A stretch of DNA of 64,000 bases, taken from Candidatus Nitrosopelagicus sp. GTDB taxonomy: Archaea > Thermoproteota > Nitrososphaeria > Nitrososphaerales > Nitrosopumilaceae. Numbering within the stretch: position 1 is the first letter of the stretch; every line of letters starts with the position of its first letter. The notes below the pieces were generated by a model. The model was given only the letters and a program-made list of their open reading frames with translations. It had not been told where the DNA came from and made no database searches. Below, in pieces: positions 34,104 through 42,608 of this stretch. The position numbers and the translations under genes are program-made. The DNA is taken from the NCBI GenBank assembly GCA_028345575.1, contig JAOMDR010000002.1, positions 1 to 64,000 of the forward strand. Direction: 5' to 3'.

Positions 34104-34946
34104 ATGGTTCAAGATAATAAAGCAAAATTAACTTATACACAATTACTAAAAGAAGACCTTGGCATATTTCGTCTTGTTCCAGAAGATGGGGTTATTCCAG
34201 ATTTCAAAGCAGGTCAATTTTTAACACTTGGAATGCCGGTACCCGGAGAAGATAATAAAATTGTTCGACGTGCATATTCAATTGCATCACATCCAGAAAA
34301 TAAAAAATTTTTTGAGTTTGTAATTAGATGGGTAAGAAAACCATTTCCAGGAAGATTGACAACTGAATTATTTAATGCAAAAGAAGGTGCAGATGTAAGC
34401 TGGATTAAACCAACAGGTCATCTAACAATTAATGATGAATTACCAAACGGTGATCCAGATACTAGAAGAATTGTTTGTATCGGAGGAGGAACAGGCTTAG
34501 CGCCATTTGTGAGTTTTGCTCAACATCTTCATGACATAGGAGATAAAAGAGAAATTGTTGTTTTACATGGAGCCAGTTATGTAGACGAATTAAGTTACAA
34601 ACAATTACTTACAGATTTAGAAAATGAAAGTTTGGATAGAGGTACAGACAAATGGAATTTCAAATATAGAGCAGCAATTAGTAGACCACAAGAGTGGTTT
34701 AATCGTGCATGGACAGGTCAAACAGGAAGAGTAGAACAATTCCTAAGAACAAAATCTGGAGAAAAATCACCATTAGAAGAATTAGTTGGAGAAAATATTA
34801 CAAAAGATAACACCATGTTTTACATCTGTGGATGGCAAGGAACAATCGATGGTACATTAGATTATCTTGGAAGTAATGAGTTTGTAACAGAGAGAAATAA
34901 ACGAGAAGATGGTAGTTATGAAGTCAAATTCGAATCATATGGATAA
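34104..34946 (+). CDS. Ferredoxin/flavodoxin-NADP+ reductase (Fpr-like), copy 2
   Basis: 280 residues, colinear with the copy at 23165-24001 over its whole length. FAD motif RAYSIAS, nucleotide motif IGGGTGLAPF, CGWQGTIDG and terminal ESYG are all kept. Differences include an added loop in PVPGEDNKIV and WIKPTGH in place of LLGDPTG. It exchanges electrons between NAD(P)H and ferredoxin in the cytosol. Its own TATA box suggests separate control from copy 1. Confidence 0.88.
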   Translation: MVQDNKAKLTYTQLLKEDLGIFRLVPEDGVIPDFKAGQFLTLGMPVPGEDNKIVRRAYSIASHPENKKFFEFVIRWVRKPFPGRLTTELFNAKEGADVSWIKPTGHLTINDELPNGDPDTRRIVCIGGGTGLAPFVSFAQHLHDIGDKREIVVLHGASYVDELSYKQLLTDLENESLDRGTDKWNFKYRAAISRPQEWFNRAWTGQTGRVEQFLRTKSGEKSPLEELVGENITKDNTMFYICGWQGTIDGTLDYLGSNEFVTERNKREDGSYEVKFESYG

Positions 34947-35002
34947 GAAAAGATCGGCAGAGCAGCTCAGTTATTAAAATACAAGATAAACAGCAAACTA
35001 TT

Positions 35003-35599
35003 ATGACAATTGCAATTTACTTGGCACATCTAAATCCAGTTACGAATGCACATGCAGAAATTATTAGAGATTTATCAAAAACAGATAAGGTAGTTGTTAT
35101 GCCGGTTAGATTTCTAAATGAAGAAAAAGAAATTAACAGCAAAAGCTTTCCATTTAGCTTCGAACTTAGAAAAGAAATGTTAGAATCAGTTTTTGGAGAA
35201 TCAATTACGGTTTCATCAAATTATACATTTCATGCACCTTTCAAGAAATATTTTCCACCACTTGTTTCCAAAGGTTCATGGAAATTAAGGAAAGAAATTC
35301 TCAGTGAAATTGAAGGAAAATACTACACATACACAGGCGATAAAGCAGAGGGAATAATGTTGAAACTATACAGATTAAAACCAAAAATTGGTCAAAGAAA
35401 AGAACTCTCTGCAACATCGGTGAAAAATGAAATGTATGAGTCAGTTTCAGGAGGAAAAAAAGAGTGGGAAAAACAAGTTCCAGAATCGGTGGCAGAAATT
35501 ATTAACAAAAATTGGGATATTGTCGAAAAATTTGCATCATCAGAAGATAATACAACGAGAGTGCTAGGTATGAAGTTCCCAAGAGAAGGCTATACCTAG
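35003..35599 (+). CDS. Nucleotidyltransferase-superfamily protein (NMNAT/cytidylyltransferase-like)
   Basis: 198 residues with a Rossmann-type fold. The N-terminal AHLNPVTNAHAEII corresponds to the family's nucleotide-binding (H/T)xxH loop, with NAH instead of NGH. A C-terminal LSATSVKNEM resembles the ISSTxxR motif. This would transfer a nucleotidyl group to a phosphorylated substrate, as in NAD or CoA synthesis, but the substrate is not clear. The tail after residue 170 is extra. Confidence 0.7.
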   Translation: MTIAIYLAHLNPVTNAHAEIIRDLSKTDKVVVMPVRFLNEEKEINSKSFPFSFELRKEMLESVFGESITVSSNYTFHAPFKKYFPPLVSKGSWKLRKEILSEIEGKYYTYTGDKAEGIMLKLYRLKPKIGQRKELSATSVKNEMYESVSGGKKEWEKQVPESVAEIINKNWDIVEKFASSEDNTTRVLGMKFPREGYT

Positions 35600-35634
35600 T
35601 TATAAAATAAATATACAAAATTCTAGAATTTTTT

Positions 35635-36549
35635 GTGAGTTCCATATCTGAATTAATTTGGTTTGATGGGAAATTTGTAAAACACAGTAATGCAAAGATT
35701 CCAGTAACAACTCACGCAATTCATTATGGAACTTCAATTTTTGAAGGAATTAGAGCGTATTGGAATGGAGAAAAATTAAACATATTCAGATTAGATGAAC
35801 ATGTTACAAGATTTAGAAATTCAGGAAAATTTTATGATATTAGATTAAGATTTACAAATAAGGAAATTAAAGATGCAATAATTAATTTATGTAAAAAAAA
35901 TAAAATTAAAACTTCATGTTATATCAGACCATTTTATTTTGTGGGACAATATGGAATTAATTTACACGTAACAAAAAAAGCACCAACACATGCAGTTGTT
36001 TTTTGTTTTCCATTTGGAGATTTGTTTAATAAAAACGGAATTACGGCATGTATTTCAAAATGGAGGAAGTTTAATGACAGTTCAACCCCTACGCAAGCAA
36101 AGATGGGTGGAAATTATCTAAATTCAATTTTAGCTACACAAGATGCGAAAAAAAGAAAATTTGATGAAGCAATTCTATTAGATAAGAATGATAAAGTTAG
36201 TGAAGCACCTGGAGAAAATATCTTTATTGTAAAAAATAACATATTGATCACACCACCACTTTCATCATCAGCGTTAGATGGTATAACAAGAAAATCAATT
36301 TTAGAATTTGCAAAAAGTATGAAAGTTAAAACCAAGATTAGAGAAATTACAAAAGATGAACTAAAAAAAGCAGAAGAAGTGTTCCTAACTGGAACTGCGG
36401 CAGAAATAACTCCGGTAATTAAAATTGAATCTAAAAAAATCGGGAATGGAAATGTTGGAAATATAACAAAACAGGTTATGAATACATACACCGAGATAGT
36501 AATGAATAATAACAAAAAATTTTCTAAATGGTTAACAAACGTGTATTAA
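35635..36549 (+). CDS. ilvE: Branched-chain amino acid aminotransferase (PLP fold type IV)
   Basis: 304 residues. The N-terminal HAIHYGTSIFEGIRAY, the segment SYIRPF(Y), and KMGGNYLNSILA match the IlvE family, with the PLP Lys in QAKMGGNY. GENIFIVKNN and LDGITRKSI follow. The start is the GTG at 35635. It transfers amino groups between branched-chain amino acids and 2-oxoglutarate. It leads a run of genes, with the oxidoreductase only a few bases downstream. Confidence 0.9.
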   Translation: MSSISELIWFDGKFVKHSNAKIPVTTHAIHYGTSIFEGIRAYWNGEKLNIFRLDEHVTRFRNSGKFYDIRLRFTNKEIKDAIINLCKKNKIKTSCYIRPFYFVGQYGINLHVTKKAPTHAVVFCFPFGDLFNKNGITACISKWRKFNDSSTPTQAKMGGNYLNSILATQDAKKRKFDEAILLDKNDKVSEAPGENIFIVKNNILITPPLSSSALDGITRKSILEFAKSMKVKTKIREITKDELKKAEEVFLTGTAAEITPVIKIESKKIGNGNVGNITKQVMNTYTEIVMNNNKKFSKWLTNVY

Positions 36550-36551
36550 AA

Positions 36552-37487
36552 ATGAAAGTAATTCAAATTGGAACAGGTGGATGGGGTAAAAATCACAGTA
36601 GAGTTTTATCAGAATTTGGTGTGTTATCAGCTATTTGTGATATGAATTATGAAAGAGCAAAGGAGTTTGGAGAAAAATATAACGTCAATTATTATAAAAC
36701 ACTAGAAGAGTTGTTTGAAAATGAAGAATTTGATGCAGCATTCATTTGTACACCTACATCAACTCATTCAGAATTAGCATTACAATTAATTGAAAAAAAG
36801 AAACATGTTTTTGTAGAAAAACCAATGACATATCTTTCAGAAGATGGTGAAAAATTAGTAGAAAAGGCTAGAAAAAATAAAGTTATTTTGACATGCGGAT
36901 ATATTGAGAGGTTTAATCCCGCAGTAGCTCATGTCAAAGAATATCTAAAATCAAAGAAATTTGGAGATTTGATTAGATTAGAATTTTATCGAGAGCACCG
37001 AATGCCACTACACATCAAAGACGTCGGAATAATTTATGATACAAGCGTACATGATATAGATACAGCAATGTGGCTTTTTGATGAAACACCACAAGTTGTG
37101 TTTGCAAAGTCAGGACAGATTAATCATGAACACGAAGATTTTGCAACAATAATGCTTGGTTTCAAAGATAATAGAATAGCCACCATTTCTTCAAATTGGA
37201 TTACCCCAACCAGAGTGAGAAACTTTAACGCAGTATGTACTGATGGGCGAATTTTTTCAGATTTCATCACACAGGAAATACGAATTGAGACCGATAAAGG
37301 AACAGAAACACCATCAAAACAAAAAGAGGAACCATTATCATTAGAGATTAGAAACTTTCTTGATGCAATTGAGAGTAAAAATGAGTTAAGAGTAAAGCCC
37401 GAACATGCAGTAAATGTAACAAGAATTGCAGAAGCAGCTCTTTTATCTAGTCAAAAAGGGATTCCAATTTATCTGGATATAAAATGA
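36552..37487 (+). CDS. Gfo/Idh/MocA-family oxidoreductase
   Basis: An NAD(P)-dependent sugar dehydrogenase of 311 residues. The nucleotide site is IGTGGWGKNHSRVL, followed by CTPTSTHSELA and EKPM, with the active-site Lys. A C-terminal segment DTSVHDIDTAMWLF carries the conserved His. I choose the ATG at 36552, three bases after the aminotransferase stop. An ATG at 36528 would overlap that gene. The family includes WbpB-type enzymes that oxidise UDP-sugars, which fits the acyltransferase two genes on. Confidence 0.87.
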   Translation: MKVIQIGTGGWGKNHSRVLSEFGVLSAICDMNYERAKEFGEKYNVNYYKTLEELFENEEFDAAFICTPTSTHSELALQLIEKKKHVFVEKPMTYLSEDGEKLVEKARKNKVILTCGYIERFNPAVAHVKEYLKSKKFGDLIRLEFYREHRMPLHIKDVGIIYDTSVHDIDTAMWLFDETPQVVFAKSGQINHEHEDFATIMLGFKDNRIATISSNWITPTRVRNFNAVCTDGRIFSDFITQEIRIETDKGTETPSKQKEEPLSLEIRNFLDAIESKNELRVKPEHAVNVTRIAEAALLSSQKGIPIYLDIK

Positions 37488-37753
37488 AGAGAAAATTATT
37501 AGATATTTTGGCATGTCCAATGTGTAAAAAACATCCTTTGGAATTAATAGAAATTAAAACAAAAAATGATGAGATAGTAGAAGGAGCAATTTATTGTGAT
37601 ACGTGTGAAAGATATTTCCTCATCATTGAGGAGATTCCTGTAATGTTGCCAGATGAATTAAGAGATAAAAAACAAGAAAATGAATTTCTTCAAAAAAACA
37701 AAGACACACTTCCAGAAAAAATAACTAAACAAGGAAAACCCTGGCACTTGTGA
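37484..37753 (+). CDS. Trm112-like zinc protein
   Basis: An 89-residue protein with CxxC pairs in ILACPMCKKH and YCDTCERYF, then IIEEIPVMLPDE, the Trm112/UPF0434 pattern. Trm112 activates several tRNA and protein methyltransferases by binding them. It overlaps the genes on both sides by a few bases, so it is translated with a sugar-type oxidoreductase and an acyltransferase. No methyltransferase is encoded next to it. Confidence 0.85.
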   Translation: MKRKLLDILACPMCKKHPLELIEIKTKNDEIVEGAIYCDTCERYFLIIEEIPVMLPDELRDKKQENEFLQKNKDTLPEKITKQGKPWHL

Positions 37754-38238
37754 TGGAATTGGTTCAAAATTTTATTTCAGAGAAAGCAAAAATTGGTGAA
37801 AATGTGAAAATATGGCATTTTGCATATGTTGGAGATAATACAGAAATTGGAAATAATGTGAAAATTGGTTCACTTGCGCATGTTGATTATAATGTGAAAA
37901 TTGGAAATAATACAATGATTGAGGGACTAGTTTACATTCCACCATTATCAAGAATTGGGAATAATGTTTTCATTGGACCATCAGCATCATTAACAAACGA
38001 TCCATTCCCACCAAGTGGAAAATTAATTGGAGTTACAATAAAAGATAATGCAATAATTGGTAGTCGAGCAGTAATCAAAGCAGGAGTAACTGTTGGGGAA
38101 AATAGTGTAGTCGCAATGGGTGCAGTAGTAACTAAAGATGTACCACCAAATACAGTTGTTGGGGGCGTTCCTGCAAAAGAAATGTATTCAAAAGAAGAGT
38201 ATGATAAAAAACAACTAGATTGGAAAAATTCTAATTAA
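37753..38238 (+). CDS. Left-handed beta-helix (hexapeptide) acyltransferase
   Basis: 161 residues with hexapeptide repeats from about residue 8 to 140, such as IGENVKIWHFAYVG, IGNNVKIGSLAHVD and VGENSVVAMGAVVT. The end, TKDVPPNTVVGGVPAKEMY, is typical of sugar N-acetyltransferases of the WbpD/DapH/PglD type. A flexible loop sits near TNDPFPPSGK. Start ATG 37753 overlaps the preceding stop. It probably acetylates an amino sugar for surface glycans; substrate unknown. Confidence 0.87.
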   Translation: MELVQNFISEKAKIGENVKIWHFAYVGDNTEIGNNVKIGSLAHVDYNVKIGNNTMIEGLVYIPPLSRIGNNVFIGPSASLTNDPFPPSGKLIGVTIKDNAIIGSRAVIKAGVTVGENSVVAMGAVVTKDVPPNTVVGGVPAKEMYSKEEYDKKQLDWKNSN

Positions 38239-38753
38239 TTTTCTGCATCACTTGCAGGAGTGTTTGCTAGTCCACCAAGTAATTTATCAATTTCATAGAT
38301 TGCAAGTTTGTCACGACCTATAAGATTGAATTTTTGAAGTATGTCTTCAAATTGTTGCTCTTCTTCTATCTGTTCGTTAACAAAATACTGCAAGAATGTG
38401 ATTGTGTTATGATCTTTGTCCTTTTGAGCTAAATCAACCATGTGGTTTATTGATTTTGTAACTGCTTGTTCATTTGATAACGCAGTCTTGCATATTGATT
38501 CTAAAGATTTGTAAGTTTTTGGTGGTTGTTTGACGCCAGGAATTATTGCGCCAAGGCATTGACCATTAACAAAATTTACAAATTTTAGCATGTGTTGGTG
38601 CTCTTCTTGTGCTTGAGAATGGAAAAATTTTGCGGCTCCATCGTAGCCAGTAATGTCACACCATGATGCTGCAGAAAGGTATGCGTTAGCAGCATTTGCT
38701 TCCATTGAAATTTGATTATTTAGTGCTTTAACTAAAGGTCCAGATATTTTCAT
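38235..38753 (-). CDS. Ferritin
   Basis: An iron-storage four-helix protein of 172 residues that oxidises Fe(II) and forms a shell. Ferroxidase ligands are visible in SMEANAANAYLS (Glu), AQEEHQHM (Glu, His) and SNEQAVT (Glu), with NEQIEEEQQFED at the end of helix D. It is non-heme ferritin (FtnA type), not a Dps. Convergent with the acyltransferase gene by a four-base overlap. Confidence 0.92.
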   Translation of the reverse strand: MKISGPLVKALNNQISMEANAANAYLSAASWCDITGYDGAAKFFHSQAQEEHQHMLKFVNFVNGQCLGAIIPGVKQPPKTYKSLESICKTALSNEQAVTKSINHMVDLAQKDKDHNTITFLQYFVNEQIEEEQQFEDILQKFNLIGRDKLAIYEIDKLLGGLANTPASDAEN

Positions 38754-38860
38754 AGTATAACTTAGTGTCTGGAGTTAAAATACTTCTCGAAAATTACCCT
38801 TACCTAATTACGCTAAGCTAATTGCAAAAGTTCTAAATTGAACCTCAATTATGCAATCAT

Positions 38861-40402
38861 ATGTCGGACAATGCATTAATGGAAAAATTTGAACAAGAAG
38901 TATGGTCCAAAGTTCCTCATAGAGAAGAAAAGGACGGTAAAGTTGAGATTGTTAATGCAACACCGTTAACTGATCTTACTGAAGATTTGAAAGAATGTGC
39001 AAAGACAGTTTACGATGTAGATATTAGTGGAAAAGATTTCAAAGTTTATGGTAAATTTGATGGAACATTACTAACAGGTTCAATCAAGGTAAGACCCGCA
39101 GTTAACATTATTCATGATGCAATAACTACAGGCAAAATTACTTCAGGAACAACTGTAATTGAAGCAACATCAGGAAACTTTGGAATTGCATTAGGATTAT
39201 TATCAAAAATTGGTGTAACTGCAATTGCACTTGTTTCAAGAAAACTTCAGGAAGGAGTTTTCAAAGAATTAAGAAACGGAAATATTCGAATAATGGATTT
39301 AGATATGGATATTTGTCCTGCACCTGGAATGGAAAGTAAACAAGATGAGTTAGTTGCTAAAGCTACAGCAGCAAATGTTCGTTCACAGATGATTGAGCTT
39401 GGATTTGAAGCTGAAACTTTTGATAATAATATTGTAGACATTGAAACACTTTTAGCTAAAAAAGACATAATCAATCTAGCAAAATTTCTTGCAAAAATTT
39501 ACAATTTATTCTGTCCAGAACAATACGATAATGATCTAAATGTCGACGCACATAGAACTGTAACAGGCGTTGAAATTGATCAGCAATTACAAGAAAATGG
39601 CGAATCATTAGAAAATTTCAATATTGTCTGTACTTTTGGAACTGGTGGAACTTCTGGCGGACTAAGCAGATACTTTGATGAGACATATAGTAGAAAAGGA
39701 GTTCATGTTATATTTCCACCAGACCAACAAGATGTCGCAGGAATAAGAACAGTCGGTAATGCAGACGGTTTAAAATATTATGATCCAGAAAAATATGCAG
39801 GTAAACATCAAGTAGATTTTGAACAAGCAAAACCATTACTCAAATTTTTTGTTGATAAAGGACACGATATGGGAGAGAGTAGTGCACTTGAACTTTATGC
39901 AGCATTACAAATGATATACAAAAATGGAGGAAATTATGTAGTTATGATTTGTGATGGAATTGGAAAATATAAAAAGAACTTTGAAAAGATTGGAAATAGC
40001 ATAACACCTAACCAAGTTTCACAACAAGATGTTTCATCAAATGCAAATGACTATGATAAAGTAATTTGGATTCATACTCAATATACTCCACGTGAAGAAG
40101 GAATTGAATTACTTGCAAAATCACTAGGAATTGATAAGAGTAAGATTGTAGTACCAAACGCCAGAACTGCACAAGAACTGCTTTCAGGACAACAAGTTCC
40201 AGAAGAAATTGATAAAGCATTACAAGAATCTAACGGAAAATCATTAATGGTGTGTATGGCCGGAAGAACATCATTAATGGCAGCTAACGTTTTAGCTGAA
40301 AAGGGTGTTCAAACAGATAGTTTAACTGGAGGAATTACAGGTCTGCCTGAAAGCCAGACTAAGGATCTATCAACGATAATTGAGCAAGCCTCACAATTTT
40401 GA
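38861..40402 (+). CDS. PLP-dependent cysteine-synthase-like enzyme fused to rhodanese
   Basis: 513 residues in two domains. Residues 20-380 are a fold-type II PLP enzyme: the PLP Lys is K76 in GSIKVRPA, the substrate loop is EATSGNFG, and the phosphate loop is TFGTGGTSGG. It differs from ordinary CysK, whose Lys motif is SxKDR. Residues 398-500 form a rhodanese domain with active-site Cys465 in VCMAGRTS and a GGITG end. It could make or move sulfur as cysteine or persulfide; the substrate is unknown. It is monocistronic. Confidence 0.85.
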   Translation: MSDNALMEKFEQEVWSKVPHREEKDGKVEIVNATPLTDLTEDLKECAKTVYDVDISGKDFKVYGKFDGTLLTGSIKVRPAVNIIHDAITTGKITSGTTVIEATSGNFGIALGLLSKIGVTAIALVSRKLQEGVFKELRNGNIRIMDLDMDICPAPGMESKQDELVAKATAANVRSQMIELGFEAETFDNNIVDIETLLAKKDIINLAKFLAKIYNLFCPEQYDNDLNVDAHRTVTGVEIDQQLQENGESLENFNIVCTFGTGGTSGGLSRYFDETYSRKGVHVIFPPDQQDVAGIRTVGNADGLKYYDPEKYAGKHQVDFEQAKPLLKFFVDKGHDMGESSALELYAALQMIYKNGGNYVVMICDGIGKYKKNFEKIGNSITPNQVSQQDVSSNANDYDKVIWIHTQYTPREEGIELLAKSLGIDKSKIVVPNARTAQELLSGQQVPEEIDKALQESNGKSLMVCMAGRTSLMAANVLAEKGVQTDSLTGGITGLPESQTKDLSTIIEQASQF

Positions 40403-40435
40403 TATTTATTAACAGTCTCTAAATGATAGAAGTTT

Positions 40436-40888
40436 ATGAAGTGTCTTTCAGTCTGTCAACCATTTGCAGAACTAATTGTACAAGGTAAAAAAACAATTGA
40501 ATTAAGAAAATGGAATACAAAATTTCGAGGTGAGTTTTTAGTTCATGCTGCAAAAAAAATTCTCATCAAAGATTGTAAACGAATGAAGATAGTACCATCA
40601 ACAATTGTAACAGGTGCAATAATTGGAAAAGTCAATTTAATTGATGTAAAAAAATATGACTCCGATAGAGAATTGAAAACTGATAAGAAAAAACATCATT
40701 CAGTATCAGATCATACAAAAAATAAGTATGGATTTATCTTAGAAGAACCAAAAAAATTACTAGTGCCTATCCCATATTTAGGAAAACAAAATTTCTTTGA
40801 GTTTCATCCAGAGAAAATAAAAAACAATGATGTTAAGATAGATCTTTTTGAAGAAGAATATCGATATATGTGGATTAACCGTCATTAA
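40436..40888 (+). CDS. ASCH-domain protein
   Basis: 150 residues with the ASCH start SVCQPFAELIVQGKKTIELRKW, then FLVHAAKKI and a GAIIGKVNLI strand. ASCH domains are PUA-like folds that bind RNA or modified nucleotides; some act as N4-acetylcytidine hydrolases. The distal half (KKHHSVSDHTKNKYGFILEEP) is family-like. It precedes TBP but TBP has its own promoter after this gene's stop. Confidence 0.85.
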   Translation: MKCLSVCQPFAELIVQGKKTIELRKWNTKFRGEFLVHAAKKILIKDCKRMKIVPSTIVTGAIIGKVNLIDVKKYDSDRELKTDKKKHHSVSDHTKNKYGFILEEPKKLLVPIPYLGKQNFFEFHPEKIKNNDVKIDLFEEEYRYMWINRH

Positions 40889-40917
40889 TCGGAATATTCC
40901 ATTAAAATCAAACCATG

Positions 40918-40927
40918 TATATATAAA
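40918..40927 (+). promoter_or_regulatory. TATA box of the TBP gene
   Basis: TATATATAAA is centred about 27 bases ahead of the ATG at 40950. It is a strong consensus box, just after the ASCH gene stop. Confidence 0.7.
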
Positions 40928-40949
40928 GGGAGTATTTAAAAGAGTAGAA

Positions 40950-41513
40950 ATGCCACAGACAAAACCAATAGTTAGTGTAGAAAACGTGGTTGCTTCAGCA
41001 TCAGTTGATCAGAAAGTAGATCTTAATGATATTACAAAAAAATTTCCTGATACAGAATACCACCCAGACCAATTTCCAGGTTTAGTATTCAGATTGGAGA
41101 GTCCAAGAACTGCTACACTAATCTTTAGAACAGGTAAAATGGTATGTACCGGCGCAAAATCTGAAGAGATGGCAGTTAAAGCTGTTCAGACAGTTGTAAA
41201 ACAATTACGTAAAGGAGGCATCAAGATTAAGAAAGATGCAGTCATTACTGTACAAAATATTGTTGCAGCAATTAATCTAGGTGGTAAAATTCATTTAGAA
41301 GAAGCAGCAAGAAAATTACCAAGAAGTATGTATGAACCTGAACAATTTCCAGGTTTGATTCACAGAATGCTTGATCCAAAAACTGTAATTCTTTTGTTTG
41401 CATCAGGCAAGCTTGTATGCACAGGAGCCAAAAAAGAGGCTGATGTGTATAGATCCGTACATAACCTACATTCTACATTAGAAGAAAAAGAATTAATGAT
41501 CTACGACGCGTAG
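40950..41513 (+). CDS. tbp: TATA-box binding protein
   Basis: 187 residues made of two similar halves, each with a QFPGL turn (DQFPGLVFRLESPRT and EQFPGLIHRMLDPKT) and a (R/A)TGKMVCTGAK-type strand. It binds the TATA box and starts transcription with TFB and RNA polymerase. The frame extends back to 40848, but the TATA box at 40918-40927 fixes the ATG at 40950 as the leaderless start. Confidence 0.96.
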   Translation: MPQTKPIVSVENVVASASVDQKVDLNDITKKFPDTEYHPDQFPGLVFRLESPRTATLIFRTGKMVCTGAKSEEMAVKAVQTVVKQLRKGGIKIKKDAVITVQNIVAAINLGGKIHLEEAARKLPRSMYEPEQFPGLIHRMLDPKTVILLFASGKLVCTGAKKEADVYRSVHNLHSTLEEKELMIYDA

Positions 41514-41537
41514 ATTTTCCAATTCTATTTATTATTT

Positions 41538-41930
41538 TTAAATTTTCTTTAATTCATCTTCAATCTCAAGTAGAGATTTGTTTTTTGGATCTAATTCTTT
41601 AATTTTATTACAACATTCAATCACTTTATCTTTATTTTTTAGATTAAGATATACACTGGCTTTAATTGCTAAAGCATCAAGATCAAATATGCCAATTTCT
41701 AGAGTTTTATTCATATACTCTAATGTTTTTTCAGAATCACCTTTGATATAATAGATAGTTCCAATAATGAATGCAATGTCAGGATCATGTTCAAGTTTTT
41801 TTTCAATTCCATGTCCATAATCTAATGCTTCACCATATTTTTTCTCTCTTTCAATAGGATCTTTCTCTTTTCTTGCTTGTTTGATGAGAGTTCTCAGATG
41901 GCGTCTAGGATTATTAAAAAGACCGGTCAA
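41538..41930 (-). CDS. TPR-like repeat protein
   Basis: 130 residues, mainly helical. Two to three tetratricopeptide-like units are seen: IAFIIGTIYYIKGDSEKTLEY, then LDALAIKASVYLNLKNKDKV. The family is a protein-protein scaffold. It lies at the end of the pentose phosphate operon, 15 bases beyond the transaldolase stop, and may be co-transcribed. Function unknown. Confidence 0.72.
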   Translation of the reverse strand: MTGLFNNPRRHLRTLIKQARKEKDPIEREKKYGEALDYGHGIEKKLEHDPDIAFIIGTIYYIKGDSEKTLEYMNKTLEIGIFDLDALAIKASVYLNLKNKDKVIECCNKIKELDPKNKSLLEIEDELKKI

Positions 41931-41945
41931 GTGTTATCAGAAATA

Positions 41946-42608
41946 TTATGCTTTATTTGAAAGCTCAGACTGTAATTTTTCCCAGTCAGCTAAGAATGCT
42001 TTAAGACCTTTATCAGTTAAGGAGTGACCAAGCATTTTTGCTAATACACCAGCAGGTAAAGTTACAACATCAGCACCAATTTTTGCTGCATCTACAACAT
42101 GTTGTGGGTGTCTTACACTAGCAACAAGAATTTCTGTTTTAAAGTCATAATTTGAAAATACTTGTTTTATTTCTCGGATCAAATCCATACCAGTGTGACC
42201 AATATCATCCAATCTTCCGATGAAAGGACTAACATATTTTGCTCCGGCTTTTGCTGCAAGAAGTGCTTGATTGGCTGAAAAAACAAGTGTAACGTTCACA
42301 GGAATTCCTTGTTCTGAAAAACTCTTGCAGGCTTTTAGACCATCTCCGGTCATTGGACATTTGACAACTACATGATCACCATACTCTCGAAGTTTTTTAC
42401 CTTCTTCCATCATTCCATCATAATCAGTACTTACAACTTCTAAACTGACATCACCTTTGATTATTCTAGTAATTTCTTCCATTGCAGCATGTGGATCACC
42501 ACCTTCTTTTGCAAGTAATGAAGGGTTTGTTGTAATTCCATCTAACAAACCCATATCATTATACTTTCGAATATCATCAAGGTTTGCGGTATCAAGGAAA
42601 ATTTTCAT
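41946..42608 (-). CDS. tal: Transaldolase (TalC/FSA-like)
   Basis: A 220-residue TIM-barrel aldolase of the short type. It begins MKIFLDTANLDDIRKY and keeps GITTNPSLLAKEG. The Schiff-base Lys is in VVVKCPMTGDGLKA. The C-terminal segment VTLPAGVLAKML is also typical. It moves a dihydroxyacetone unit between sugar phosphates. Short members can also act as fructose-6-phosphate aldolase. It overlaps tktC by four bases. Confidence 0.92.
   Translation of the reverse strand: MKIFLDTANLDDIRKYNDMGLLDGITTNPSLLAKEGGDPHAAMEEITRIIKGDVSLEVVSTDYDGMMEEGKKLREYGDHVVVKCPMTGDGLKACKSFSEQGIPVNVTLVFSANQALLAAKAGAKYVSPFIGRLDDIGHTGMDLIREIKQVFSNYDFKTEILVASVRHPQHVVDAAKIGADVVTLPAGVLAKMLGHSLTDKGLKAFLADWEKLQSELSNKA

Noticed and set aside
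40848-40949. Upstream extension of the TBP frame
   Set aside because: It overlaps the ASCH gene end, and a strong TATA box at 40918-40927 would lie within it. The ATG at 40950 gives the normal TBP start.
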